A stretch of 64,000 bases of DNA, from NCBI GenBank assembly GCA_963377175.1, contig CAUJNA010000496.1, positions 17,501-81,500 of the forward strand. Direction: 5' to 3'. Within the stretch, counting starts at the first letter, position 1, and every line of letters starts with the position of its first letter. The notes beneath the pieces are model-generated. The model saw nothing but the letters and a program-made list of their open reading frames with translations, was not told the origin of the DNA and ran no database searches. The translations under genes and the position numbers were made by a program. This document shows, one piece after another, positions 22,986 to 33,479 of this stretch. The DNA comes from Effrenium voratum (Eukaryota; Sar; Dinophyceae; Suessiales; Symbiodiniaceae).

Positions 22986-23386
22986 CATTCAGCACCATGA
23001 TGGGAGCGTCATGCACGCCAAACCGGATTGCTATCAGACCAGGCAATGCATCAGCACATCAGTCCCCCCCAACCCCAACCCCAGGTCCAAGTGATGCCGG
23101 TGATGCTGGGGATGTTGCCAGCCCTGCGTAAAACAGACTAGCAAAAAGAGCAGCCTAGTCCAAACACCTCTACTGCATCATTTGTATGCGAAGCCTTTTG
23201 CCTTTGGCCTGGCATTTGGCAGCACATTGCTTGGTGCCAATCTATTTCAATTTAGGATGGCGCATTGTCCGGGTAATGCAAAGGGTGCTGCTGGACTCGG
23301 CGACGTTGCTGACGGTGCAAGGTGCTGTCTGTTCGCAGGTGGTGCTGCGACTTGCAACGCCAGCTCAACCAGTGATGCTTGGGGGG

Positions 23387-23942
23387 CCTATTATTGGCTC
23401 TGATTGGGTGGCAGTTGGGAGTTGCTGGGGGGGGTGGTTTGGGGTTGATTTTGGCCAAGCGAAGGGCTCACATACAGGCTGCTGTTGGGCGCTGTCTAGG
23501 CTTGACTTTGAGTGGGCGTGTGCGTGTGTGTGCGTGTCCTCTTGGAGCTGATTTGTGTTAGGTTTGCTGCTGGTTTAGCAGCAGCTTTGGGATTGCTTTA
23601 GAGTGTGGCTAAGTGAGATGTGGGCGAGTTTTGGTGGTCGGGCGCTCCAAAACCAATCCTAAACGAGACCAAAACTCATTAACCACACCATAAAGGAACC
23701 CTAAAGCCGCTGCTAAACCAGCAGCACACCTAACACAAATCAGCTCCAAGCCAACCCAAACCCACTCAAAGCTCAAAGTCAAGCCTAACCACCGCCCAAC
23801 AGCAGCTGGATGTCATCCCAAATCAACTGCAAACCACCCCAAGACCCACCCTCCTGAAGATCTAAGCCAGCCACAAGCCCCCGTAACTTAAACCAGCCCC
23901 CAGCAACTCCCAACTGCCACCCAATCAGAGCCAAATAACAGG
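23387..23942. mobile_element. Foldback (inverted-repeat) element, about 0.55 kb
   Basis: The left arm begins near GGCTCTGATTGGGTGGCAGT and continues TGGGAGTTGCTGGG. The right arm ends with the same words in reverse complement (CCCAGCAACTCCCAACTGCC then ACCCAATCAGAGCC). Further in, GGCTTGACTTTGAGTGGG, GGAGCTGATTTGTGTTAGGT and GCTGCTGGTTTAGCAGC recur inverted in the right arm. The dyad centre is near 23645. There is no coding capacity, so it fits a non-autonomous MITE-like element or a local inverted duplication. Related direct repeats (GGTGATGC...GGGATG...GCCAGCCC) flank it at 23099-23133 and 23960-23988. Confidence 0.75.
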
Positions 23943-23982
23943 CAATTCCAGGGCCGAGGCTGGTGATGCCAGGGATGCGGCC

Positions 23983-24160
23983 AGCCCAACCAACCAACCA
24001 ACCAACCAACCAACCAACCAACCAACCAACCAACCAACCAACCAACCAACCAACCAACCAACCAGCCCTAGTAAAAAAAAAAAAAAACGAAACAAAAACA
24101 CCGGAGCCAGCCAGCCAGCCAGCCAGCCAGCCACCCAACCAACCAACCAACCAACCCACC
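23983..24160. repeat. (AACC)n and (CAGC)n microsatellites
   Basis: Twenty perfect AACC units at about 23983-24064, an A-run, five CAGC units, then AACC again. They lie inside the right-hand copy of the direct repeat that flanks the foldback element. Confidence 0.95.
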
Positions 24161-24218
24161 AGACCTAACTGAAAAACACACCTAGCAAAAAAAGAACAAC
24201 AAACTACCTCCCAAATGC

Positions 24219-25300
24219 TTACAGCAACCTAGAGCTCACAAAGAATTCCTTCCAAGGTGCGCTGGCTGGCCGAGCCTTCTCCTCCCGCCTACGCTTTTGC
24301 AGGAGGTCCTCAACAGATAGATTGTCCCGCAGCAGCTTGCAGCGGGCTTTCAGGCCGCCCACGTCCACCATACCAACTTTCCTCCTAGATGCGCCCACCT
24401 CAATCTCCTGCACGGGGATGTGCTGCTCGATCCCGTCCCATCCAAACCGGCGCCGGTCTTCCACCTTCTGGGCAACCTGGACTCTGGCTCTGGATCAGCC
24501 GGCACAGACCCGTGGCCAAATCAAAGAGCCCAAGGAACCAAACCCAGTGGCTTTCACGAGCAGTACCACCAAACGTTGGCCAATCTGTCGGCCCAGATCT
24601 TGACCTTTGGATCACAAACGCAGATTCATGGGTCGTTTCCAGCCTACCAGGTGCTGAATTCAATCGGGGCAAACCCCGCACCTTGCGCTGAGGATCTCGC
24701 GCCCACCTCTCGCGCTGGCGCAGCCTTCGCTCCTCCTCTTGCCGCCTTCGCTCCTCCTTGGCTAAGGCCTCCTCCTCTCCCCGGTGCTCCTCTGACAAGT
24801 GCTCCAGGCGCGCATGCTTGGTGAGGTATTCCAGCTTCGAAGTCATGCTGTCCGCATCCTCAAGAAAGAGGACACATGCCAAGCCTGATCCTCAACAGTG
24901 GACAGACGTTAAACAGAACGGACGGCGCCTTCTGGAACCACTCGTCGCGGTTGGAGCTGTCCACGTTGGCCAGCTCCGTTCGAGACGGCTCCGGGCGCAG
25001 TGCCCGCTCCAGCTCGGCGGCACGGCTCTCCACGCGCGAGTTCTGGCGGAGGACGGCTGTGGGCCTGGCCCTCAGTCGCGAGAACTCGGGGAAAGTCTTG
25101 GCGAAGTCCTGAGACGAACATGGCAAATGGGCTTGTCTCAAAATAGAGGAACCCCCAAAATGGTATCACTTTGGTGTCCCTTCAAAACACCCAGAAAGGC
25201 CACCAACTCCAAAAGCTTGCGAAAATCCGGACAAGAACTCTGACCCTGCCCCCAAGACCCTTCAACCAGGACCGAAGCCGGGACTCAGATTTGGGGGCAA
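24219..25300 (-). CDS. Unknown coiled-coil protein, four exons
   Basis: Exon 1 (about 25275-25192) reads SCPDFRKLLELVAFLG. Exon 2 (25108-about 24915) reads DFAKTFPEFSRLRARPTAVL and then ANVDSSNRDEWFQKAPS. Exon 3 (24858-24570) reads KLEYLTKHARLEHLSEEHRG, a strongly charged helix with EERRRQEEERRLRQRER and then PTDWPTFGG. Exon 4 (24464-24219) reads WDGIEQHIPVQEIEVGASRR and RDNLSVEDLLQKRRREE, with stop TAA at 24221-24219. Splice sites are AG/GT throughout (acceptors GTCTCAG, CTTGAG, CAGAAG). The composition suggests a structural or cytoskeletal protein, but no family was recognised. The intron between exons 1 and 2 is one of the introner-like elements. Confidence 0.6.
25109..25191 (-). repeat. 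Introner-like element, copy D, coextensive with an intron
   Basis: Minus-strand intron of 83 bases beginning GTGTTTTGAAGGGACACC and ending TTCGTCTCAG. It contains CCATTTTGGGGGTTCCTC and TATTTTGAGAC, nearly the same as copy G (GTTTTGGAGGTTCCTTCATT then TTGAGAC). Both flanking sequences look coding, so intron and repeat boundaries coincide. Confidence 0.6.
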
Positions 25301-25545
25301 AGCTCTGCGCGGGATGTGAGGCGGCCCGCTGCAAACAGCCTGTATCTGACAGCAAGGGTGAGCATGGCCGCATGCGCGCCAGCGACCGAGGAAGGGCCTG
25401 ACGCTGAGTCATCGTGAAACAGCGCCTTGAGCCGAGAGGCCCCCTGTTAGGTCACAACTCCGGTCCTGTGCGCCATGCGGGATCTGCATCCGTCGCAAAC
25501 GAAGGGGTCAGGCTCCGCTTTGTCACGCAGCGTCTCCAACGCAGG

Positions 25546-25648
25546 CCACTTGGCGAGTCATTGCAAGCGTTGCACGCGGGTGAAAAAGCAGTGCGAAGCC
25601 TGCTTCGTCAAACTATGCAACTTGTGCAAGTGCCAGGGTTGCAGAGGT
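25546..25648 (+). CDS. Cysteine-rich exon, possible zinc-binding
   Basis: After acceptor CAACGCAG and before a GTAATT donor, the plus strand reads GHLASHCKRCTRVKKQCEAC and then FVKLCNLCKCQGC. The C-x2-C ... C-x2-C ... C-x2-C-x-C-x2-C spacing suggests metal binding. The rest of the gene was not found. It is antisense to the neighbouring genes. Confidence 0.4.
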
Positions 25649-25699
25649 AATTATTCTGGCCAGCTTATGTAGCGCAAGCGAATGCATGAAGCCATGCTG

Positions 25700-27140
25700 C
25701 CAGAGCCGACTCTGGCTTTTCAGAGCTGGGAGGACCGGCTCTGAAATGGGAAGACTGGGGATTTAGCAGCGGCGCCGCTGCAGTGTGTGCCTGTCACTTT
25801 GCCAGGCTCTGTCCTAGACTGCACATCTACTACTTCTGCTTCCTGTTGAAGAGCTCTCACCAGAACCTTGACAAACGCAAGCAAATGCATCAAACAAGTG
25901 ATTCTGCCGTACTACCTATGACGAATTGAAGGCCCACCCCCAACATAGGAGCAAAATGCATCACGGGTGAAAGGTGCCCAAGCAATTACTGAGGCGCTCT
26001 TGGTCTCCGCATCATCAGAGCTATCAGAATTGCAGGGTCCATTCGAGCACCTTGGTTGCAGCTCCCTTCGCCAGCTTACCAGCGCAACGACACTTGCATT
26101 TTTGGTTTGAGATGCGTCGTGTTGCTTTCACTAGCAATGCGGGCACACCGTTAAGCAGCTTGGATATGCGGCCGGAAAGGCCAATTGGATTCACTTTCTG
26201 CCGGGAGCGCTGTGCCAAATCAAAGGCGTCGTGTGCCTCCGTGTGCACCCAGCCATCCAGTTCATGATGTGCCCTCGGGGTGCCTGCGGAGCTCAAGCCA
26301 AACTTCTGCTTTCAAACCACGCCGGCATGCATCACGCCTGGAAAGCAATAGTCATCCAAAGGGTCTGTGGCCATTGTGGCCTGACTGTGCCTGACAAGGC
26401 TGGCGCTGGCAGCCATGTCAGCACATGTGAGCTGCACTGCACACGGCGCTTCCTGCGCATCATGATCTTCTGATTCCTCTGCATCTCTTCATGGGCTTGC
26501 TGCGCCGCTATCTGCTCCAATGGACTTCCTCCCCTTCCTTGGATTGGCAAACCGCACGTCCCGTAGGGCAGGGCCACAGGGGCAAAGTGATGAAAAAAGC
26601 GCCATGCAGTCAACTCAATTGCTGACAGACAGCTCAAGGACCGCACCGGGACTTCAGTTGAGTACGGAGCACCTTGAGCCAAACAAATCCGCGCGGCACG
26701 TGTTTGAGTCCATTTGACAACTCTGAGACCCTCTGTCTGACTCCTGCCTGTGTGGTGCATCTCCTCTATAAGTTCCGTTGTGCCTTCGCCAGGCTGCCAT
26801 CCTTAGCTCGCGCCAAAATGTGCTGGCCACTTGGAGCCACATCCAAGAAAGCAAAGCGCTTTCTTGGCACTGTGAAAATCCGTCCTTGCCAGCGGCCGAC
26901 AGGCTCCAGAAATCAGCGAAATGCATGGCAAACCAGCATATCCAATCGAGACACTCAAGATCTTGACTTCGGCTTCACGCAGAGCAGCAAGAACGAAATG
27001 CAGGATTTGCTTCGTACCTTATCTCCCTCACTGGAAAAACGGCCATCGGCCGATGGACCTCTCTTGTCAAGCCGCGGTGGTTCAGCCGCTCCTGGTCCTC
27101 CGGCAACAGCTGCTCCTCCAATACCTACGGGACTCGGGAC
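25700..27140. other. Mostly intergenic, with possible 3' exons of the antiporter
   Basis: A minus-strand block near 26525-26440 reads PLEQIAAQQAHEEMQRNQKI, which is exon-like, but it cannot be tied to the antiporter. On the minus strand at 26682-26671 there is TTTGGCTCAAG, an 11-base match to the 3' end of the spliced leader. Nothing else was recognised. Confidence 0.35.
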
Positions 27141-27149
27141 CCAGGACTT

Positions 27150-30100
27150 GAGAAGCGAACTTGGAGAGCGTTCCATCTCTCAAGCGGATGAATCTTTGGC
27201 ATAGCACGAGCCCTTGCCGTTCATGCCAAGCTTCCAGCTCCAAGCGCAGATCTTTCAAGTACAGCTCATTTACGATGTGCTGCGCTCCAACATCACTGAA
27301 GGGGTGAAAGGATCGGAAGTCCACGATCTTGCACCCAGCCTGGGGCCAAAGGCGCCGCCCGTTTTTGCAGATTTTGCACGCACGACTTTGGCGAAAGACC
27401 AGCTCGCGCGCCTCTGCAAGTGCTGACAACAGAGCGGCCTGCTGACCCCACTGTGCATGAGAGCGCGTCTGCAAACAGTAATAGACCTCAGCCAAACTCA
27501 GAGGCTTGGCACTTGGGCACAAAGTGAGGCTCAAACTGAGTGAACCATTCCTGCTTCACAGGATGCCGTGTCGTTCCTTAGTCCGTTCTGCGTGGCACGC
27601 GTCTAAAGCTGGGCAATGTGGTCTTGCCCAGCCCTGAACTGCAGAATCCAGAAGCCCCCCGATAATCAACAACCTGCCTTTGCCAAGCTGCTTTGCTTCC
27701 TCGATGTTTTTCTTTGCTTCTTGCTCGCTTCGCGAGAGAACGCAGCGCAAGGCAGTGGGGCAAACCAGAATGGAAATCAGAACCTTGGATGCGGCTCTTA
27801 CAGCTCGGCTTGAAAGAACTGCCCAGGGCTGCCCAAATAAAACACTGAAATACGCTGTCTGCGTGGCTGCCAGCACCAGAGCGCTATAGTCCTGTCCTTA
27901 GCTGCGAAGGCTTCATTCCATTTTCTCGTGATGGCTGCCGCATGTGCAGCCGAGGGCACCTTCCAAGAGGTTGCCCCGCATGGCACGCAAGGCCAGGATG
28001 AAGGAGAACTCGCCCCAGCTGCCCCAAGCAAAACTCAAAGTCAGAAACTCGTTCAGCGTCAGGGGCATCGCAAAGACCCCCATGCAAAGCTTTCCGACAA
28101 TGCACCTCGGCGTGAGAGGCTCAGAGAGGCATGCGGAAAACCGGCACCTCACGTTATGGGGCCAGGTGTTCGTGCTGCCTTTGGCCCAAGCGGGTCAATG
28201 GGTAGGGACATGCCAGCCGGCCAAGCCATCAGGAAGGCGCAATGTTACTGGACTGAGGCAAGCCGCATAAGCAGCGCTCCGGCCTTCATCCAAACTTGGG
28301 CGCTCCCAAAGTCTTCTACTGGCACCGTAAAGCCGATGCTGCAAGCGAAGAAGTACCGCATCAAAAAGGTGGCTACACGCTTCACTTGCCGCTTCCAGGT
28401 GTTGTGGACGGCTTCATCCTTAGTCACGAGACGTCGTGCACTTCAGGCGCTGTAAGAAAGCATGAACTGACCCAAAGGCACCCGTGCTCCCCGCTCCCCT
28501 AACGGACCCCAGGTCCATCGCCGAAATCAACCGGCCGTGCGGCTGTGCAAAAGCAGAAGCCCGCCAGGAACGCGCCCAGGAGTGCAGAGGAACCGGTGAG
28601 CTTACACCTGTCGAGTTCTCCGAATCGATTTCTTGCGGGTGTCAAAGGTAAATGACTCAGATATGTCCAAAGGGCGGCTCTTCGTCTTTGCCCTCACTCT
28701 GATTCCATGCATTCACCTAATTGCTGTCCAGGGGACACCGGCATGTACACGACAGTGGCGACCTTACTGGCATGGCCTCCGCAGTAAGGCCGATGAGTCT
28801 TGAATCTGAGAAAAGCGCCAGAAGCAACCCAAGAACCACGTTCTGCCGATTGCTTGGCCGTACTCTCGGCAGCACAACCTGGTCAGAAAACTCCGTGCGC
28901 GCTGCGTGCGAGAACTTCGCCGAGCGCCCACAATGAACACTAAAAAAAGCCATCTTCCTTCAGGACCCACCCAGGCCAGCCTTGTCCAGCATGCAAGGTA
29001 CAACTTTGACAGCAAGCACGCTCATGAACAGCACCAGCACCAACATCACCCTGAGCTATAGTGCAACGAATCGGACAAACCGATTGGGGGCTGCATTGTT
29101 TTTTCAGCATAGTCATCCCACATTTGCGCGTTTGTTTGAAGAATGTAGGACCCAAAGAAGGAATTACTTGGTTGACGCGCACTTTGATGCGGCATGTCCT
29201 GCTCTGCATGGCAAAGGCTGCCGAGCATCACTATTGGCACAACCTCAGTAAGCGTGGCCCTGCATTGAGTACGCGGTACGATAAAAGCCAACTGCAAGGC
29301 AGCAATGTTCAATGACGTGCCATGGCACGTAGGTGTGCCATGGTCCATCCTCAACAATAGCATCAATCTCTGTGATCAACGCAATGTTGATCAATTCCTC
29401 ATCTCCAGCCACAAGAGACGAATGCCCAACCAAATGGCCCTCCCAAGTTTGTGCATCACAAGCATTTGACCTCGTCCACCCGGCACACTGCCAACGAGGG
29501 CGCGTTCACCGTGGCAGCTGCCAATACAAGCTGGCCAGTCGGTTGGTTCAAGACACCGCCAGCTTTCATCACATTCAGCGCGATGCCCGTGGACCTCAGC
29601 TAGCCATCGTCCCCTGCCCCTCTGACAGTCTTGACCCAGCGGCATTGTCGCAAAGGAGGCTCCAATGGCAAAGGCCGGCATCATCCCCAGCTTCAAGATG
29701 GTGCGCGCCTCTGTCTTGTTTGCAGGCGCGCTACGCTACGCGCTCCGGCACGAAGGGCGCCGATGTCAGCCACTGAGCCCCTCACCACCAGCATGCCTGG
29801 CATGGCTACGCTTAGAGGGTCCGAGAGGGGCCTTTGGAAGGCCTAGGCCCATAGGAAGGAAGGAACCAACCAGGCCCACCACCAGGGCACGCAGGCCGAC
29901 GATCTTGATCATTTCCTAGGTCACGGCTTCACTCCGGACACGCCTGCCCTCAGTGCTAGCAAGCATCCATGTCCACGTGGAGGCCTGCTTCTATCATCAG
30001 CAGAACCTGGCTGCCAAGCAAAGCATGTGCGCAATGGGCATTCCCAACAGGTTCCCAACCAACACAGAAAGACCTGCGACCTTAACCCCGCTTTCTCATG

Positions 30101-30357
30101 TAAAGTTTGGCCACGGGTGCTTCGGGCCGAGGCACCAGTGCCAGCTCGCCCTCCAAAATCAAAGCGTCCGCTTCTGGGACGACGTTTTGCACGTGGGGCC
30201 CAGCAAGGATGCCCACTGCAATCTCTCCGATCAGAGCAGGCATGCCCGCGCGGGCAAAAAGCTTGCCTGAGATCCATAGACCCGTGGTGAACAGCAGGAA
30301 GGCATAGAGCCTGTGGAATTCCTGGCTTTCGGTAAACTCGCGGTGGCAGTCATCCAT
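27150..30357 (-). CDS. CPA2 (Kef-type) cation/proton antiporter, at least ten exons
   Basis: A membrane antiporter exchanging K+ or Na+ for H+. Exon A starts at ATG 30357 and runs to 30137, reading LFARAGMPALIGEIAVGILA then GP and ILEGELAL, the family's first helices. Exon B (30006-29961) reads VLLMIEAGLHVDMDA. Exon C (29915-29843) reads IVGLRALVVGLVGSFLPMGL. Exon D (29708-29638) reads MMPAFAIGASFATMPLG. Exon E (29594-29510) reads TGIALNVMKAGGVLNQPTGQ. Exon F (about 29415-29340) reads LINIALITEIDAIVEDG. Exon G (to 28771, donor GTAAGG) reads VLGLLLALFSDSRLIGL. Exon H (about 28420-28270) reads QVKRVATFLMRYFFACSIGF. Exon I (28105-27960) reads PLTLNEFLTLSFAWGSWGEF. Exon J (about 27822-27674) reads VLISILVCPTALRCVLS. 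Cytoplasmic blocks YYCLQTRSHAQWGQQ (about 27480) and VDFRSFHPFSDVGAQHIVNE (about 27310) follow. Several donors are GC. The 3' end is unresolved. Confidence 0.8.
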
Positions 30358-31124
30358 GGCGAGGGATGCATCTCTCGCACCCGAGGCTCTGAGACTCAGC
30401 CAGTGCTGCTGTCACAAAGTCAAGGTCAGTCAATGGGACCAGAACTCCCTGGCGTCGAACTTTGTTTCAATGTGCGGCTTGCAACGCGCGCTTTACCCGG
30501 CGTCCTGATGGACCCAGCGATCAATGATTGAGAATGCCATGTCAGCAGGTGGGACGGGAGCACTTCTTTGGTGCCTCCCTCTGCAACCGCGGGCCAGGCA
30601 AAACCAGGCCCTCTGCTTCCAGCACGGCTGGCCCTTGACACCCAGCACGCTGAACTGAACGCTGCAAAGCTCTTCAGCCCCTGGGTTGCGCTCAGGGTGT
30701 CCAGGGACACTCAGACTTCTTCAGGCCTCTCAAACGGTTGCATGTACCATGCTGCGTGCCCATTCAGGTTGACAATGGTGTCAATCAAACTCTTAGCTGG
30801 CCACAGTCAACGATGATGATGGTGATGGTGAAGAAGAAGAAGATGATGATAAAATAATGATAAAATGATGATAGGGTGACTCACGCACAAAGCAAGATAA
30901 AAACGCAAATGCATGGCAGCGGTTTCCATTCTTTTCCCAACCCATGCTACAGGCGAAATAAGGGCTTTAAGACTTTGGCAGCCACCTGACAGTTGAAAGT
31001 TGGAAGTGGGCATCTCAAGGTGTGGATGGTTGGCGGGGTACTGAGCACATGTGCAGCTCAGATGGAGTTGACTCACGCTCGCAGCAACTTGCTCACGCGA
31101 TTCGTCTGGAGAGTCTGGCCGCTG

Positions 31125-31805
31125 TCAATTGGCCTGGGAAATCCTGCACTCAGACATTTCCACTCCACGCTCCACGTTGCCATCATCCAAATATCGGATG
31201 TCCAGAATTTGGCCTCCATCCTCGGCGCTGTAAGCTTTTAGCACCTGAGCAGGATACCACAGGCCATCAATTCGTCGCTCCACCTGGGGTCCCAGGGTTT
31301 CCTCCTCGGGCTCGTCGGCCACGGCCGGGCCCGTCGCTTCCAGAAGGTAGATGGTTTTGCCGGTTGAGATCCCGTAGTGGCCCAGAGTAAGGGCATCCTG
31401 CAGCTCTTCCCCACGAAAGAGCAGCCGCAGCGCGCCCGAGAAATGCTCGGCAAGCGCCTGCTTCAGGCCAGAAATGGTGTCCCGCTCCCGTGCCGGGAGG
31501 TGGATATGTCCACCAGAGAGGTTCACGATTGTGAGCATGTGGCTCTTGCCAGTCTCAGACCTTCCATCCGCTTCAAGGCAGTAGATGCAGGGAGAACCTT
31601 CTCGAGTGGGGCCAACTCCCAGAGATTTCAGGCTCCGTCCATGTGGGAGCTCAGACCCACAAAACAGGAGTCTGGCGGAGCAGCCCAAGCCCAGGCGAGA
31701 AGTGAGATCCTTCACTTCGTCCGCATCGGAGGCTGTCAGCTGCATCGTTCCGCCCGCCAGAAACACAACATCTACGACGAACTGCTCCGTCCCGCTGAAT
31801 GGCAT
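31125..31805 (-). CDS. Protein with two ubiquitin-like domains and a Tudor-like domain
   Basis: 226 codons from ATG 31805 to stop 31125, no intron seen. Residues 8-78 and 90-156 each have the ubiquitin-like pattern: a beta-strand pair, a helix (VKDLTSRLGLG; ISGLKQALAEHF), then RLLFCGSEL or RLLFRGEEL, matching ubiquitin's QxLIFxGKxL, and a final hydrophobic strand (IYCLE; IYLLEA). Neither ends in a di-glycine, so they are fixed folds, not conjugated tags. Residues 175-221 (VERRIDGLWYPAQVLKAY, then DIRYLDDGNVERGV) resemble a Tudor or Agenet barrel, W-Y-x-A-x-V followed by YxDG. The frame extends upstream of this ATG without another ATG, so an earlier exon is possible. The function is unknown. 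Ubiquitin-pathway or RNA/chromatin adaptor roles are guesses from the domains. Confidence 0.72.
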   Translation of the reverse strand: MPFSGTEQFVVDVVFLAGGTMQLTASDADEVKDLTSRLGLGCSARLLFCGSELPHGRSLKSLGVGPTREGSPCIYCLEADGRSETGKSHMLTIVNLSGGHIHLPARERDTISGLKQALAEHFSGALRLLFRGEELQDALTLGHYGISTGKTIYLLEATGPAVADEPEEETLGPQVERRIDGLWYPAQVLKAYSAEDGGQILDIRYLDDGNVERGVEMSECRISQAN

Positions 31806-31849
31806 CAGGCCGGCCAGAAGAGCGCAAGGGCCCGAGCAACATCGCACTG

Positions 31850-32890
31850 CATCATGCCCAACGGCACGGCCGGTTTTCAGATGTCGGCCCGGTTGCCTGA
31901 CGTGGGTTTGTTTCCTTGGCGACTCTGGACGGAACGGCGTAATACAATTCGAACACGGAAGATGTGCCTGCGGGTTTGGGTCTGCGTGCAGGTGTGAATG
32001 TGTGGGTGGGGGTGTAGGTGTGCGAGTGTGGACGGGTGGCTGTGGGTGAGTGGGTGCGCGGGTGCGTCGGTGTGATGCCCTTTCTCATTAAGCATGTGAC
32101 CTTCCGGCTTCTGAATGTGTACAATGCAAACAGCTACCATCTAAGGGTGAGTGGAGCTCCTTCAGTCTGAGCTTCGCATTGAACACAGGAGCTGCGCAGG
32201 CGCATTTGCATGCATGCAGGCTGCATCCTCATGACATGTACTTGGCCATCATTACCGGGCAATGCTGAGCACCACAACTTGCCCTTCGTTCCCTAGCATG
32301 ATGATCCTTCAACAATTCCGGAAATCTTCAGAGGCGTTGTTCTCGAACACGTGCCCCGACGGGAGTTCAAAGCTCGATCAATGCTCCCCGGCTCACCTCA
32401 TCCACGCTGAACCTTGCGGCTTTCACTCACCAACATACAGGTCAGGCATGCCCCAAGGCCAAGGTCTGGCGAATGTGGGGCCCATCCCCTGCCATGCCAC
32501 AGTTGACCGCCCCGCCCTGTTGGCAATTGCAAGGGGGTTGCCGACCAGGATTGGGTATACATTGTGCTACAACAGACCCTCCCCTCCGCAAAAAAAAGAC
32601 ATCGCTTCGACAACAATTGCTTAAACATGCTTAAAAAAAAAAAAAAAAAAACTGGCCCACCCCCGACTGGTTGGTCACAGCATGAAAGCACCCTCAGCTC
32701 TTTGCGCAAAGGTCACCACACTCTTCCGAGGCTTTCCGGCACCTGGCGCATGAAGCAAATGGCAAATGGGTTCCTCACCTTGACTCACCCTATTTTGACA
32801 GGGCCATCAACTTCTCCCTCTCTTGGCTTGCGGCCCTTGAGAGCCGCTGCACACATTGGGCATAGGGCTGGTCAAAAGGCAGTTCTTTTT
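31850..32890. other. Intergenic, nothing recognised
   Basis: Contains a G/T-rich GGGTGYGVGTGT-type stretch at 31990-32070 and an A-run of about 20 at 32632-32650. No supported gene. Confidence 0.45.
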
Positions 32891-32892
32891 AT

Positions 32893-32945
32893 GGAGTGTT
32901 TTTGGAGGGTGCCACTTTGGGTGGTTTAAAGGGAAACACGAAGGA
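32893..32945 (+). repeat. Introner-like dispersed element, copy E
   Basis: The plus strand reads GTGTTTTTGGAGGGTGCCAC then TTTGGGTGG, close to copy C and starting like copy D. It lies just upstream of the plus-strand exon-like blocks at 32950-33288, which matches an intron position. Confidence 0.5.
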
Positions 32946-32949
32946 CCGC

Positions 32950-33288
32950 CGATTTGGGGGAGACAAAGCTGAACTTCTGCCGGACTACGCCAAGAGATGG
33001 CCTGTGAAAGCCGGCAAAACCACCACGGGCCTCTACTAGCCTCACGCCGCTCACTGGACTCCGAAGCCCTGCAAGCCAGGCCGACGGATTATCGAGAGAG
33101 AGTGCATGCGAAGAAACCAAAGAAACTACCAACCAAGAATGGGCACCCCACAAAAACCATGGGCTTTGAACAGCTGGAGTAGCGTCCGGTTTTCCAGGAA
33201 GATGCGGCACCAAAAACGGCCCTTCGCTCCTGCCAGCTTCAACCAGATGACCATGGCCCACCTGTGCAAGCACAAGTTTGAGACCTAG
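32950..33288 (+). CDS. Possible plus-strand exons, unknown protein
   Basis: Three blocks: KAELLPDYAKRWPVKAGKTT (32964-33030); EALQARPTDYRERVHAKKPK then KLPTKNG (about 33065-33178); and, after acceptor TTTTCCAG, KMRHQKRPFAPASFNQMTMA ending at stop TAG 33286-33288. They are basic and have no low-complexity runs. Frames differ, so splicing is assumed. No family was recognised. The minus strand is partly open over the same bases. Confidence 0.35.
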
Positions 33289-33479
33289 CATGGTGTTTTG
33301 TGCTTAGGTCATCTGCCTCCTCCTCCCCCTCCTCGCACCTCGTAGCCATAAAGATTTGATGGCTTCCCACTATGCCAACTCCACCTTTCTGCTTGCAAGT
33401 CTGTAGGCCAGCCGCCGTGGAAAGACCGAGGGGTCGCGTCCGCCCGGGCCTGCCCAATGCGTCCAACGGCGGTCCGCGC

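Noticed and set aside
22007..23094. His-, Ile-, Met- or Asp-rich proteins, metal-binding in appearance
   Set aside because: Translations of the (ATC)n array. The same bases are open on both strands and in all frames.
26671..26682. Third spliced-leader-like site on the minus strand, TTTGGCTCAAG
   Set aside because: Eleven matching bases are expected by chance at a few percent in 64 kb, and no ORF start follows. Kept only as a note in the features.
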